This document shows, one piece after another, positions 57,734-64,000 of a stretch of DNA of 64,000 nt. Below the pieces are notes generated by a model. The model saw nothing but the letters and a program-made list of their open reading frames with translations. It did no database searches and was not told the origin of the DNA. The translations under genes were made by a program, and so were the position numbers. The DNA is from Streptomyces sp. SID14436 (GTDB taxonomy: Bacteria > Actinomycetota > Actinomycetes > Streptomycetales > Streptomycetaceae): contig NZ_JAAGMD010000531.1 in NCBI RefSeq assembly GCF_010548465.1, positions 20,761-84,760 on the forward strand, read 5' to 3'. Numbering within the stretch: the stretch's first letter is position 1; every line of letters begins with the position of its first letter.

Positions 57734-58051
57734 ATGCGTCAGATGCCGTCGGCCGACATGGTCAGCCTCATCTCCTTTCTCGCCGTGTTGCTGATCTTCT
57801 TCAGCATCGACGTGCGCTCCAGGAATTCCGACGATTCCAAGCCGTGGCACGCACGCCTTTTCGAATGGGCCTCACGGGTGGGGGGAATCGCCACGGCTCT
57901 CGCCCTGTCCCTGGGATGGGTGGACCTCTTCCTTCCGGATGAACGGGACCCGATCCACGTGGTGTTCGTGGCCGTTCCCGGGTCCGTGGCGGTGCTGTGT
58001 GCCATCGTGCTGGGCCTGGAGATGCTGTGGCAGCGCTGGCAGCCCTCCTAG
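57734..58051 (+). CDS. Small membrane protein of unknown function
   Basis: A 105-residue protein, ATG 57734. Helix 1 at about 9-25 (MVSLISFLAVLLIFFSI), a charged loop (DVRSRNSDDSKPWHARLFEW), helix 2 at about 46-66 and helix 3 at about 76-98. No ribosome site is obvious; the sequence before it (GCCGGGGCTATGGT) could be a -10 region and leaderless start. The family is not recognised. Confidence 0.6.
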   Translation: MRQMPSADMVSLISFLAVLLIFFSIDVRSRNSDDSKPWHARLFEWASRVGGIATALALSLGWVDLFLPDERDPIHVVFVAVPGSVAVLCAIVLGLEMLWQRWQPS

Positions 58052-58126
58052 AGCCGGCCCGCACCGCGCCCCGGCCCGGACGATACGCGACCCGCCCATG
58101 ACCCGCCCACAAGGAGCCCCACGGCA

Positions 58127-58747
58127 ATGAACGCACGCACGGGCAAGGTGATCTGCAACCTCACGGTCTCGGTCGACGGGTACGCGGCCGGCCTCCACCA
58201 GACCGAGGACCGCCCGTTCGGCGACGACGGCGCCGACGGCACAGGCGCCCTGCTGCACGCCTGGATGTTCGACACGCCGGAGGAGAACCGTGCCGAGGTC
58301 GAACAGATGACGGAGGCCGGGGCGTTCCTGATGGGCCGCAACATGTTCGGCCCCGTGCGCGGTGCCTGGGACCGGCCGTGGAACGGCTGGTGGGGCGACG
58401 ATCCGCCGTTCCACGCCCCGGTGTTCGTCCTCACCCACCACCCACGCGACCCGCAGCCGATGGACGGCGGCACCACCTTCCACTTCGTCACGGACGGCAT
58501 CCGGTCCGCACTGGAACGCGCGCTTGCGGCGGCCGGTGACGGCGACGTCTCGATCATGGGCGGCGCGACCACCGCCAACCAGTACCTGGCCGCCGGTCTG
58601 GTCGACGAACTGCGCCTGCACATCGCGCCGTTCACGCTCGGCGCCGGCACCCGGCTGTTCGACGGCGTGCCGGGGATGAGGCTGGAGCAGCTGCGGGTGC
58701 GGTCGGCGAGCCTGGTCACCCACGTGACCTATCGCGTGGTGCGCTGA
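58127..58747 (+). CDS. Dihydrofolate-reductase-like (RibD C-terminal) protein
   Basis: A 206-residue protein, ATG 58127 with AAGGAG upstream. VICNLTVSVDGYAAG is the opening strand, AGAFLMGRNMFGPVRGAW the nicotinamide-binding helix, VFVLTHHPRDPQPMDGGTTFHFV the middle, and VSIMGGATTANQYLAAGLVDELRLHIAP with LGAGTRLFD the C-terminal signature of RibD_C/DHFR-like reductases. These enzymes use NADPH; this orphan subgroup has no known substrate. A DHFR role in folate synthesis is unlikely. Confidence 0.87.
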   Translation: MNARTGKVICNLTVSVDGYAAGLHQTEDRPFGDDGADGTGALLHAWMFDTPEENRAEVEQMTEAGAFLMGRNMFGPVRGAWDRPWNGWWGDDPPFHAPVFVLTHHPRDPQPMDGGTTFHFVTDGIRSALERALAAAGDGDVSIMGGATTANQYLAAGLVDELRLHIAPFTLGAGTRLFDGVPGMRLEQLRVRSASLVTHVTYRVVR

Positions 58748-58825
58748 CGCGACTGCCATAGGGGTGGGCCGCATCCGGTGGAGCACCGGACGCGGCAGAC
58801 TCCCCGGAGGGACACCACACCGGTG

Positions 58826-59290
58826 TCACCCGGTGATCGGCGAGACCGCGACACAGCCGGCCGACGACACGTCCTCGGCGCCGGACTTCTCGGCCAACGT
58901 CCTGCCCCGGTACACGATCCTGCACGTGAGCCGCCCCGAGCCGGCGTCGGGTTCGACCAGCACGGGCAGGACGGTGGGTGCCTCGATGCCGCGCAGCTTC
59001 ACCGTCTTCCTCCACGGCAGCGCCGGGTCGTCCACCGTCTCGAACTCCGGGTCGCTCGCGTCTCCACCGCCCGCGTTGAACTCGATGAAGTCGGCCTTCT
59101 CGCCCGTCACTTCGTAGGTGACCTCGTACACCTCGTCGATCTGCCGGTCGACTTCCCGGATCACTTCGTCGTCGGCCTTCTCGGCGGCCTTTTCGGCGGC
59201 CTCGTCACCGATCCCGGAGCAGGCGGCGAGGCCCAGCACGACTCCGGCCGTGACGAGGGCGGTCGTGCAGGTACGACGTACGGACTTCAT
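58826..59290 (-). CDS. Lipoprotein with MmpS-like domain
   Basis: A 154-residue lipoprotein, ATG 59290. The signal ends in VLGLAAC with Cys24. A Lys/Glu/Ala helical stretch is followed by a small beta-sandwich: VYEVTYEVTGEKADFIEFNAGGG, LPWRKTVKL, and SGRLTCRIVYRGRTLAEKSG with SSAGCVAV. This arrangement matches the MmpS family, accessory proteins of MmpL exporters in mycobacteria. No MmpL gene is nearby, so it may act alone. Confidence 0.78.
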   Translation of the reverse strand: MKSVRRTCTTALVTAGVVLGLAACSGIGDEAAEKAAEKADDEVIREVDRQIDEVYEVTYEVTGEKADFIEFNAGGGDASDPEFETVDDPALPWRKTVKLRGIEAPTVLPVLVEPDAGSGRLTCRIVYRGRTLAEKSGAEDVSSAGCVAVSPITG

Positions 59291-59346
59291 GATGTGACCC
59301 CCTGACCCCCCGTTCGGACAAGCCCGCGCATCATAGGATCTGCGGC

Positions 59347-60087
59347 ATGGGGCTGCGACCCGTGCAGGTGAACGTCAAGGCGGTGGACGCCCGGGCCGTC
59401 GGCCGCTTCTGGGCGGAGGCACTCGGATGGAGTGCCTACGACGCCGGTGCGACGACCTACGTCGGCCCGGGCGGCGGCCTCGTGTGGCCCGACCCGGTGG
59501 GCCTCGGCATCGACGTCGTCCCCGTGGCGGAGCCCAAGCCGGCGGTGAAGAACCGTGTGCACCTCGACCTGGCGACCACCTCGGCCGCGCATCAGGCGTC
59601 GCTGGTCGCACGTCTGCGGGGTCTCGGTGCGACCCCCGTGCGGGTGGGCCGGGGCAGCGTGCCCTGGCAGGTCCTCGCCGATCCCGAGGGCAACGAGTTC
59701 TGCGTCCTGGAGCCGCGGGAGGTCTACCGGGACACCGGGCCGGTCGCCGCAGTCGTGGTCGACTGCGCCGAGCCGCGCGCCATGGCCCGCTTCTGGGGCG
59801 GGGCCCTGGACTGGACACCGCACGACGTGACCGACGACTGGGCGGTGTTCCGGTCGCCCACGGACACCGGTCCGTACCTGGAGTTCCTCCGCACACCGGA
59901 CCGGAAGACCGCGCCGGACCGTGTCCATCTCGACCTGCTGCCGCGCCCCGGGGAGGACACCGCCACCGAGGTGGCCCGTCTGCGTGCCCTCGGGGCCACC
60001 GACCTCGACGTCGGTCAGAGTGACGTCCCGTGGACGTGCCTGTCGGATCCCGAGGGCCACGAGTTCTGCGTCCTCGCGGCGCACTGA
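59347..60087 (+). CDS. Two-domain VOC (glyoxalase-like) protein
   Basis: A 246-residue protein, ATG 59347. Two tandem VOC half-proteins are visible: VQVNVKAVDARAVGRFWAEALGW to LADPEGNEFCVLEP (1-122) and AAVVVDCAEPRAMARFWGGALDW to LSDPEGHEFCVLAAH (about 128-246). The matching DPEGN/HEFCVL ends show an internal duplication. His residues in RVHLDL of each half are metal-ligand candidates. It may bind or modify a hydrophobic toxin. Confidence 0.87.
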   Translation: MGLRPVQVNVKAVDARAVGRFWAEALGWSAYDAGATTYVGPGGGLVWPDPVGLGIDVVPVAEPKPAVKNRVHLDLATTSAAHQASLVARLRGLGATPVRVGRGSVPWQVLADPEGNEFCVLEPREVYRDTGPVAAVVVDCAEPRAMARFWGGALDWTPHDVTDDWAVFRSPTDTGPYLEFLRTPDRKTAPDRVHLDLLPRPGEDTATEVARLRALGATDLDVGQSDVPWTCLSDPEGHEFCVLAAH

Positions 60088-60226
60088 GCCCCCACCGCTT
60101 TCCCCCGGCACCCGGTCGCCCGCTCGACGGCCCGGCGACGTACCGCACCCGACCACAGTGGTCATCATGGTCTTCAGCGCCCTCGGCCGGGCGTCCACGG
60201 CGTCGCGGGAGAGGAAAGGGAAGATC

Positions 60227-61162
60227 ATGGAACTGTTTCCGCCGATCCCGCTCGCCGAGTGGCGGGACACCAAGGAGACTCTCCACCGGTTCGCCCAGGT
60301 CATCGGCAAGATCCGGCTCGCGGCGAGCGTCCAGCGGAACCACTGGTGGAACGTCCCCTTCCGGCTCACCGGGCGGGGCACCACCACCTCCCCCATGGGG
60401 CAGGTGGACGGCAACCCGATCTTCCCCATCGACTTCGACTTCGTCGCACACCGGCTGGTCGTGTCGGCCCTCGACGGCCGGGAGGTCTCGTTCCCCCTCG
60501 CCGGCCGGTCCGTGGCGTCGTTCTACGCGGCGGTCATGGAGGCGCTGGACGCGCTGGGCGTCCGGACCCGGCCCGCACTGCCCCGGCCGTTCGACCTGCC
60601 GGACTCGGGCCGGCCGTTCGCCGACGACACGGAGCACGCCACCTACGATCCCGCGCACGCCAACCGCTACTGGCGGGTCCTCAGCCAAGTGGCTTCCGTC
60701 CTGGAAGAGTTCGCGGCGGGGTACTCGGGGAAGGTCAGTCCGGTGCACCACTTCTGGCACACCTTCGACCTCGCCCACACCCGCTTCTCCGAACGTCGTG
60801 TCCAGCAACCCGAGGGGGCGGACGCGGTCACGCGGGAGGCCTACTCCCGGGAAGTGATCAGCTTCGGTTTCTGGTTCGGGGACGACACCTTCCCGGAGCC
60901 CGCCTTCTACGCGTACACGGCGCCCGAGCCCGCGGGCCTGGCCGACGCGCCGCTGGAGCCGCCGGCGGCCCGGTGGGTCCCGCGCGGCAGCAGCCACCTG
61001 GCCGTCCTGCGCTACGACGACGTCCGTACCGAGAGCGACCGGCGCGCCGCCGTCCTCGCCTTCTACGAGAGTGCCTACCTGGCGGGTGCGCGCCGCGCGG
61101 GCTGGGACGTCGACGGGCTGGCCTGCCCCGGCGGCGTCACCGATCCCGTCCTGCGGCCGTAG
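60227..61162 (+). CDS. DUF5996 protein
   Basis: A 311-residue protein, ATG 60227 behind GAGGAAAGGGAAG. LAEWRDTKETLHRFAQVIGKIRL, RNHWWNVPFRLTGRGTTTSPM, IDFDFVAHRLVV, VHHFWHTFDLAHTRFSERRV and ISFGFWFGDDTFPEPAFYAYTAPEP are the conserved blocks of the DUF5996 family. It is soluble, with no signal or membrane helix. The several conserved His, Trp and Asp suggest an enzyme, but no activity is known. Confidence 0.87.
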   Translation: MELFPPIPLAEWRDTKETLHRFAQVIGKIRLAASVQRNHWWNVPFRLTGRGTTTSPMGQVDGNPIFPIDFDFVAHRLVVSALDGREVSFPLAGRSVASFYAAVMEALDALGVRTRPALPRPFDLPDSGRPFADDTEHATYDPAHANRYWRVLSQVASVLEEFAAGYSGKVSPVHHFWHTFDLAHTRFSERRVQQPEGADAVTREAYSREVISFGFWFGDDTFPEPAFYAYTAPEPAGLADAPLEPPAARWVPRGSSHLAVLRYDDVRTESDRRAAVLAFYESAYLAGARRAGWDVDGLACPGGVTDPVLRP

Positions 61163-61174
61163 CAGCGCGGCGGG

Positions 61175-61204
61175 GCCGGGCCCTCACCGGCCGACGGGCC
61201 CGGC
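61175..61204. terminator. Hairpin after the DUF5996 gene
   Basis: GCCGGGCCC (61175-61183) and GGGCCCGGC (61196-61204) form a perfect nine-pair stem with a 12-base loop, 12 bases after the DUF5996 stop. Confidence 0.6.
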
Positions 61205-61318
61205 GCAGCCCAGGGACAGGTGGGCCGCAGGCGGGCTCGCGCCGACGGGTCGTCAAGAAGTTGAACATGTATACGAGATGGGGTCCTGCGCGGTGCCGGT
61301 CGTCCATACACTGCGATC

Positions 61319-62065
61319 ATGAACCTTGACGTCACGCCGTCCGAGGCCCCGGCCGACGGCGCTCTCGATCCTGCCCTCTTCGCGACCATGTCCACCATGC
61401 GGGCCATGCGGCGGCTCCGGCCCGACCCGGTGCCCGACGACCTCCTGGACCAGCTGATACAGGCGGCGGTGTGGGGCCCCAGCGGCGGCAACATGCAGCG
61501 CTACGAGTACGTCGTCGTCACCGACCCGGCGGTGATGGCCGAGCTGGCGCCGCTGTGGAAGCGCTGCGTGGACGCCTACCTGGCGACGACCGGCAAGTAC
61601 GCCCCCGCCGGCATGGACGAGGCCGCGTACGGGCGCATGGTGGCGGCCATCGAGTACCAGCGCGACCACTTCGCCGAGACCCCCGCGCTGATCATCCCGT
61701 GCTACCGGTTCCCGGAGCCGAGGCTGGAGCCGGAGGGACTCCAGCGGTACGCGGAGGAGCTGGGGCCCGACGCCACCGCGCGCATGGGGCGGATCCAGGA
61801 GCGTTTCAACGCCCTCGCTGAGGGGTCCTGCGTCTATCCCGGTGTGCAGAACCTGCTGCTCGCCGCGCGCGGGCTGGGTCTGGCGGCCAACATCACCATC
61901 TGGCACCTGATGCTGGAGGACGAGTGGAAGGCCGCCCTCGGCATTCCCGGGGACATGAACACCTTCGCGGCGATCCCGGTGGGATGGCCGCGCGGCAGGT
62001 TCGGCCCGGTCAGCCGTCGTCCGGTGGCCGAGGTCGTGCACCGCAACCGCTGGCAGGACGGCTGA
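61319..62065 (+). CDS. Nitroreductase-family flavoprotein
   Basis: A 248-residue FMN-dependent nitroreductase-like enzyme, ATG 61319. MSTMRAMRRLRPDPVPDDLLDQL is the FMN-phosphate Arg region, AAVWGPSGGNMQRYEYVVV the SGGN substrate-site motif, and SCVYPGVQNLLLAARGLGLAAN the dimer-interface helix. The C-terminus ends in a short PVAEVVHRNRW. These enzymes reduce nitro compounds, quinones or enones with NAD(P)H. No regulator is adjacent. Confidence 0.9.
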   Translation: MNLDVTPSEAPADGALDPALFATMSTMRAMRRLRPDPVPDDLLDQLIQAAVWGPSGGNMQRYEYVVVTDPAVMAELAPLWKRCVDAYLATTGKYAPAGMDEAAYGRMVAAIEYQRDHFAETPALIIPCYRFPEPRLEPEGLQRYAEELGPDATARMGRIQERFNALAEGSCVYPGVQNLLLAARGLGLAANITIWHLMLEDEWKAALGIPGDMNTFAAIPVGWPRGRFGPVSRRPVAEVVHRNRWQDG

Positions 62066-62077
62066 CGTACGGACCCT

Positions 62078-62114
62078 GTCCCCGGGGCGGGGCCCCATGA
62101 CCCGTCCCGGGGAC
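62078..62114. terminator. Bidirectional terminator hairpin
   Basis: GTCCCCGGG (62078-62086) pairs with CCCGGGGAC (62106-62114), and CGGG/CCCG continue the stem after one G-T pair, around a nine-base loop. It lies between convergent genes ending at 62065 and 62184. Confidence 0.65.
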
Positions 62115-62183
62115 GGGGGGGCGGCGCGGGCGGGAGGCGGCCGGCATCACGCCTCTCACGCCCGCGGTGTCCGCCGCTCCGGG

Positions 62184-63821
62184 TCAGCTCGTCCGGGCCC
62201 CGCCGTCCGCGGTGCCGCCCCCTCCGGTGGCGACCCCGCCGCTCGGCCTGGGGTCGGCGAACGGCGGCGTGTCCTGGCGGCACGTCGTTCCGGCCGGGGG
62301 AAGGACACCGTCGACGAGGTAGCGGCTCTCGTACGCGTCGGCGCAGCCGCTGGGGTTGAGCAGGGTCGTGTGGCCGTTGCCCTCGACGGTGAGGAGCCGG
62401 GCGTCGGCCAGGTGCTCGACCATGGCCTCGGCGGCCTGATGGGGCGTGGACGGGTCGTGGGTGACACCGATGACCAGGAGGGGGTGGGCGGTCGGCGTGT
62501 CCCAGGGGCCGCGGTAGGAGTCGGCGGCGGTCGCCGGCCAGGCGGTGCAGCCGAAGGTGGCCCAGATCCAGTGACGTCCGACGTCGCCCGCACGCGCGGC
62601 GCTCTCCTCCTCCAGGTCGTGGTAGACGCCGGGGTCGCGCGGGTTGGGGCTGTCGCCGCACAGCACGGCGGTGCTCTGCTCCTCGCCCGTGTACGGGTTC
62701 GGGTTCTTCACCGGGGGCGGGGGCGGGAACGCGGACGGCTGCGGCTCACGGCCCTGCGACAGTTCCTGCAGGACGCGGGCGACCTCCGTCCACCCGGGGT
62801 GCACCACGTAGAACCCGCTGACCATGGCACTGACCGTGCGGGCGTAGGTCCAGGGGCCGATCGGCCGGTCGCGGAGCCGCTCCATCAGCCGGTCGTACTT
62901 GGCCCGGGTGGCCTCCGGGCTGCCGGCCGAGAAGGCGCAGTGGGCGGTGGTCGTGGACCCGCACCGGGTCAGGAACTGGTCCAGGACGCCTGCCGCGCTG
63001 ACGTCCGAGCCCAGGCGCGTGAAGCTGGTGCTCCGGGCAGCGTCGGCGGAGCCGTTGTTCGTCCAGGCCGAGGGGTTCCAGTCGCTGTCGAGGACCATCG
63101 CGCGGACCTTGCCGGGGAACAGGTTGGCGTAGGTGGCGCCCAGGTACGTGCCGTAGGAGTTGCCCCGGTAGGTGAGCTGCTCGTCGCCGACCGCGCGCCG
63201 GAGCAGGTCCAGGTCCCGGGCGGTGTCGGCGGTCGATACGTGGCGCAGGAGTTCGGCGTCGCGTTTCTCGCAGTTGCGGGCCAGTTCCTCGTAGGCGGCG
63301 GTCCAGGCCGTGCGCTCCTTCGCCCCGACCGGGAAGCCGGCCGCCTTGGTCTCCTCCCAGGCGGCTGCCTCCTCGGGGCTGCCGAAGCAGTTCACGGCGG
63401 TGCTGTTGCCGATCCCGCGGGGGTCCCAGCTGACGATGTCGAAACGCTCCCGGACCTCGTGGGGGAACGCCTCGTAGTTCTGCGGCATCTGCACGGTGCC
63501 GGGCCCGCCGGGTCCGCCGGGGTTGAAGAAGAGGGTGCCGATGCGCCGGCCGGGGTCGGTCGCCTCGCGTTTGACGACGGCGAGTTCGATGGTGCGGCCG
63601 GTGGGGTTGCTGTGGTCCAGCGGCACCTCGGCCGTCGCGCAGTCGAACGGGCTGCCCGCGACGCAGGGCTGCCAGTCCAGCTCCGGGACGGGCACGTCGG
63701 GCGTCGGACCGCCCCCGGCGGCGGCGAAGTCCGGGCCGGACAGGGTGACGGAGCAGGCCACCACTGCGGCGACGACCGCGGCGCGGCCACGGCGGCCCGC
63801 GGTCGCTCTGGATATGTGCAT
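62184..63821 (-). CDS. Secreted tripeptidyl-aminopeptidase-type alpha/beta hydrolase
   Basis: A 545-residue secreted protease-like enzyme of the Streptomyces TAP/SlpD/SlpE type, start ATG 63821 behind GGAAGGAC. The signal peptide (about 1-36, RRGRAAVVAAVVACSVTLSG) ends before AAAGGGPTP. LFFNPGGPGGPGT is the oxyanion segment, SWDPRGIGNST the second motif, Ser in RGNSYGTYLG the nucleophile, and GNGHTTLLNPSGC the active-site His region, with paired Cys around it. It should remove N-terminal tripeptides from secreted proteins or release peptides as nutrients. Confidence 0.9.
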   Translation of the reverse strand: MHISRATAGRRGRAAVVAAVVACSVTLSGPDFAAAGGGPTPDVPVPELDWQPCVAGSPFDCATAEVPLDHSNPTGRTIELAVVKREATDPGRRIGTLFFNPGGPGGPGTVQMPQNYEAFPHEVRERFDIVSWDPRGIGNSTAVNCFGSPEEAAAWEETKAAGFPVGAKERTAWTAAYEELARNCEKRDAELLRHVSTADTARDLDLLRRAVGDEQLTYRGNSYGTYLGATYANLFPGKVRAMVLDSDWNPSAWTNNGSADAARSTSFTRLGSDVSAAGVLDQFLTRCGSTTTAHCAFSAGSPEATRAKYDRLMERLRDRPIGPWTYARTVSAMVSGFYVVHPGWTEVARVLQELSQGREPQPSAFPPPPPVKNPNPYTGEEQSTAVLCGDSPNPRDPGVYHDLEEESAARAGDVGRHWIWATFGCTAWPATAADSYRGPWDTPTAHPLLVIGVTHDPSTPHQAAEAMVEHLADARLLTVEGNGHTTLLNPSGCADAYESRYLVDGVLPPAGTTCRQDTPPFADPRPSGGVATGGGGTADGGARTS

Positions 63822-64000
63822 GCCTTGTCCTTCCACGAGGGGGCCGGACGCCCTGCTGCGGCTGCGCGGACGTCGGCGGCGCATTCGTGTCCACCCCACA
63901 GGCACGCCGTGCGACCGGCGAGCCGGCCGGAGCCGAATGGCCCACGCCCGGCGGGTGCGCCCCGTCCGGCGGCTCCCCGCCGGACGGCTGGGCCGGGTCC

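Noticed and set aside
1..64000. tRNA, rRNA, CRISPR arrays, insertion sequences and biosynthetic megasynthases
   Set aside because: I looked for cloverleaf-like stretches, transposase motifs, regularly spaced repeats and ketosynthase or adenylation motifs and found none I could support.

Overview
The window is high-GC actinobacterial DNA, almost certainly from a Streptomyces. GTG starts are common, stops overlap starts (ATGA/GTGA), many small secreted and membrane proteins are present, and there is an adjacent tap-tpg pair, the telomere-maintenance genes of linear Streptomyces replicons. I see no rRNA, tRNA, CRISPR, transposase or phage genes. About 66 protein genes are supported. Three carry an apparent one-base deletion.

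Layout. 0-2.6 kb: the start of a gluconokinase gene, a small membrane protein, an HxlR regulator and a frameshifted DUF389 membrane protein. 2.7-5.6 kb: an SPFH/band-7 protein translationally coupled to an NAD-kinase-like protein, next to a membrane-anchored Mrr-type nuclease. 5.8-8.6 kb: two alpha/beta hydrolases and a frameshifted GNAT acetyltransferase. 8.6-11.5 kb: tap-tpg. 11.7-19 kb: a lipoprotein/membrane-protein pair, a DUF6223-like protein divergent from a NarL-type two-component system, a HAD phosphatase, RidA, a secreted EF-hand protein and a beta-propeller-like lipoprotein. 19.3-25 kb: a five-gene branched-chain-amino-acid-type ABC importer followed by a hydrolase. 25-27.5 kb: azoreductase with divergent LysR, and a VOC protein. 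27.6-33.8 kb: a block of membrane proteins (DHA2-type MFS, HdeD, SHOCT, DUF7144, a lipid/diacylglycerol kinase) with a recurrent palindrome (CTCACCC-N5-GGGTGAG) upstream of four of its transcription units. 33.8-38.1 kb: XRE, F420-reductase-like, SDR, SnoaL, HxlR, RidA and VOC genes. 38.2-40 kb: a cytosolic molybdopterin oxidoreductase / flavin reductase / DUF6510 zinc-ribbon operon. 40.1-44.2 kb: a tendamistat-like secreted protein, a frameshifted GAP/Sap membrane protein, a DUF1254 protein, and an MFS gene preceded by a terminator-like leader. 44.5-50.7 kb: a GT2 glycosyltransferase, a Cys-rich protein of unknown function and two coupled membrane-anchored proteins. 50.8-57.6 kb: regulator/enzyme pairs (XRE/SnoaL, LysR/SnoaL, TetR/hydrolase), a serine beta-lactamase-fold hydrolase, a truncated gene remnant and a GyrI-like protein. 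57.7-64 kb: a small membrane protein, RibD/DHFR-like reductase, MmpS-like lipoprotein, two-domain VOC protein, DUF5996, nitroreductase and a secreted tripeptidyl-aminopeptidase-type hydrolase.

The recurring architecture is a small regulator divergent from, or next to, a detoxification or redox enzyme, with recognisable palindromes in the shared promoter. Together with tap-tpg this fits an accessory arm of a linear chromosome or a large linear plasmid. The items most worth a second look are the repeated palindrome in the 27.5-31.3 kb membrane block, the terminator-like leader of the MFS gene at 44.2 kb, the cytosolic molybdoenzyme module, the SPFH/NAD-kinase-like/nuclease cluster, the tendamistat-like protein and the tap-tpg pair. 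All calls come from reading the sequence and from family knowledge; no database search was run.
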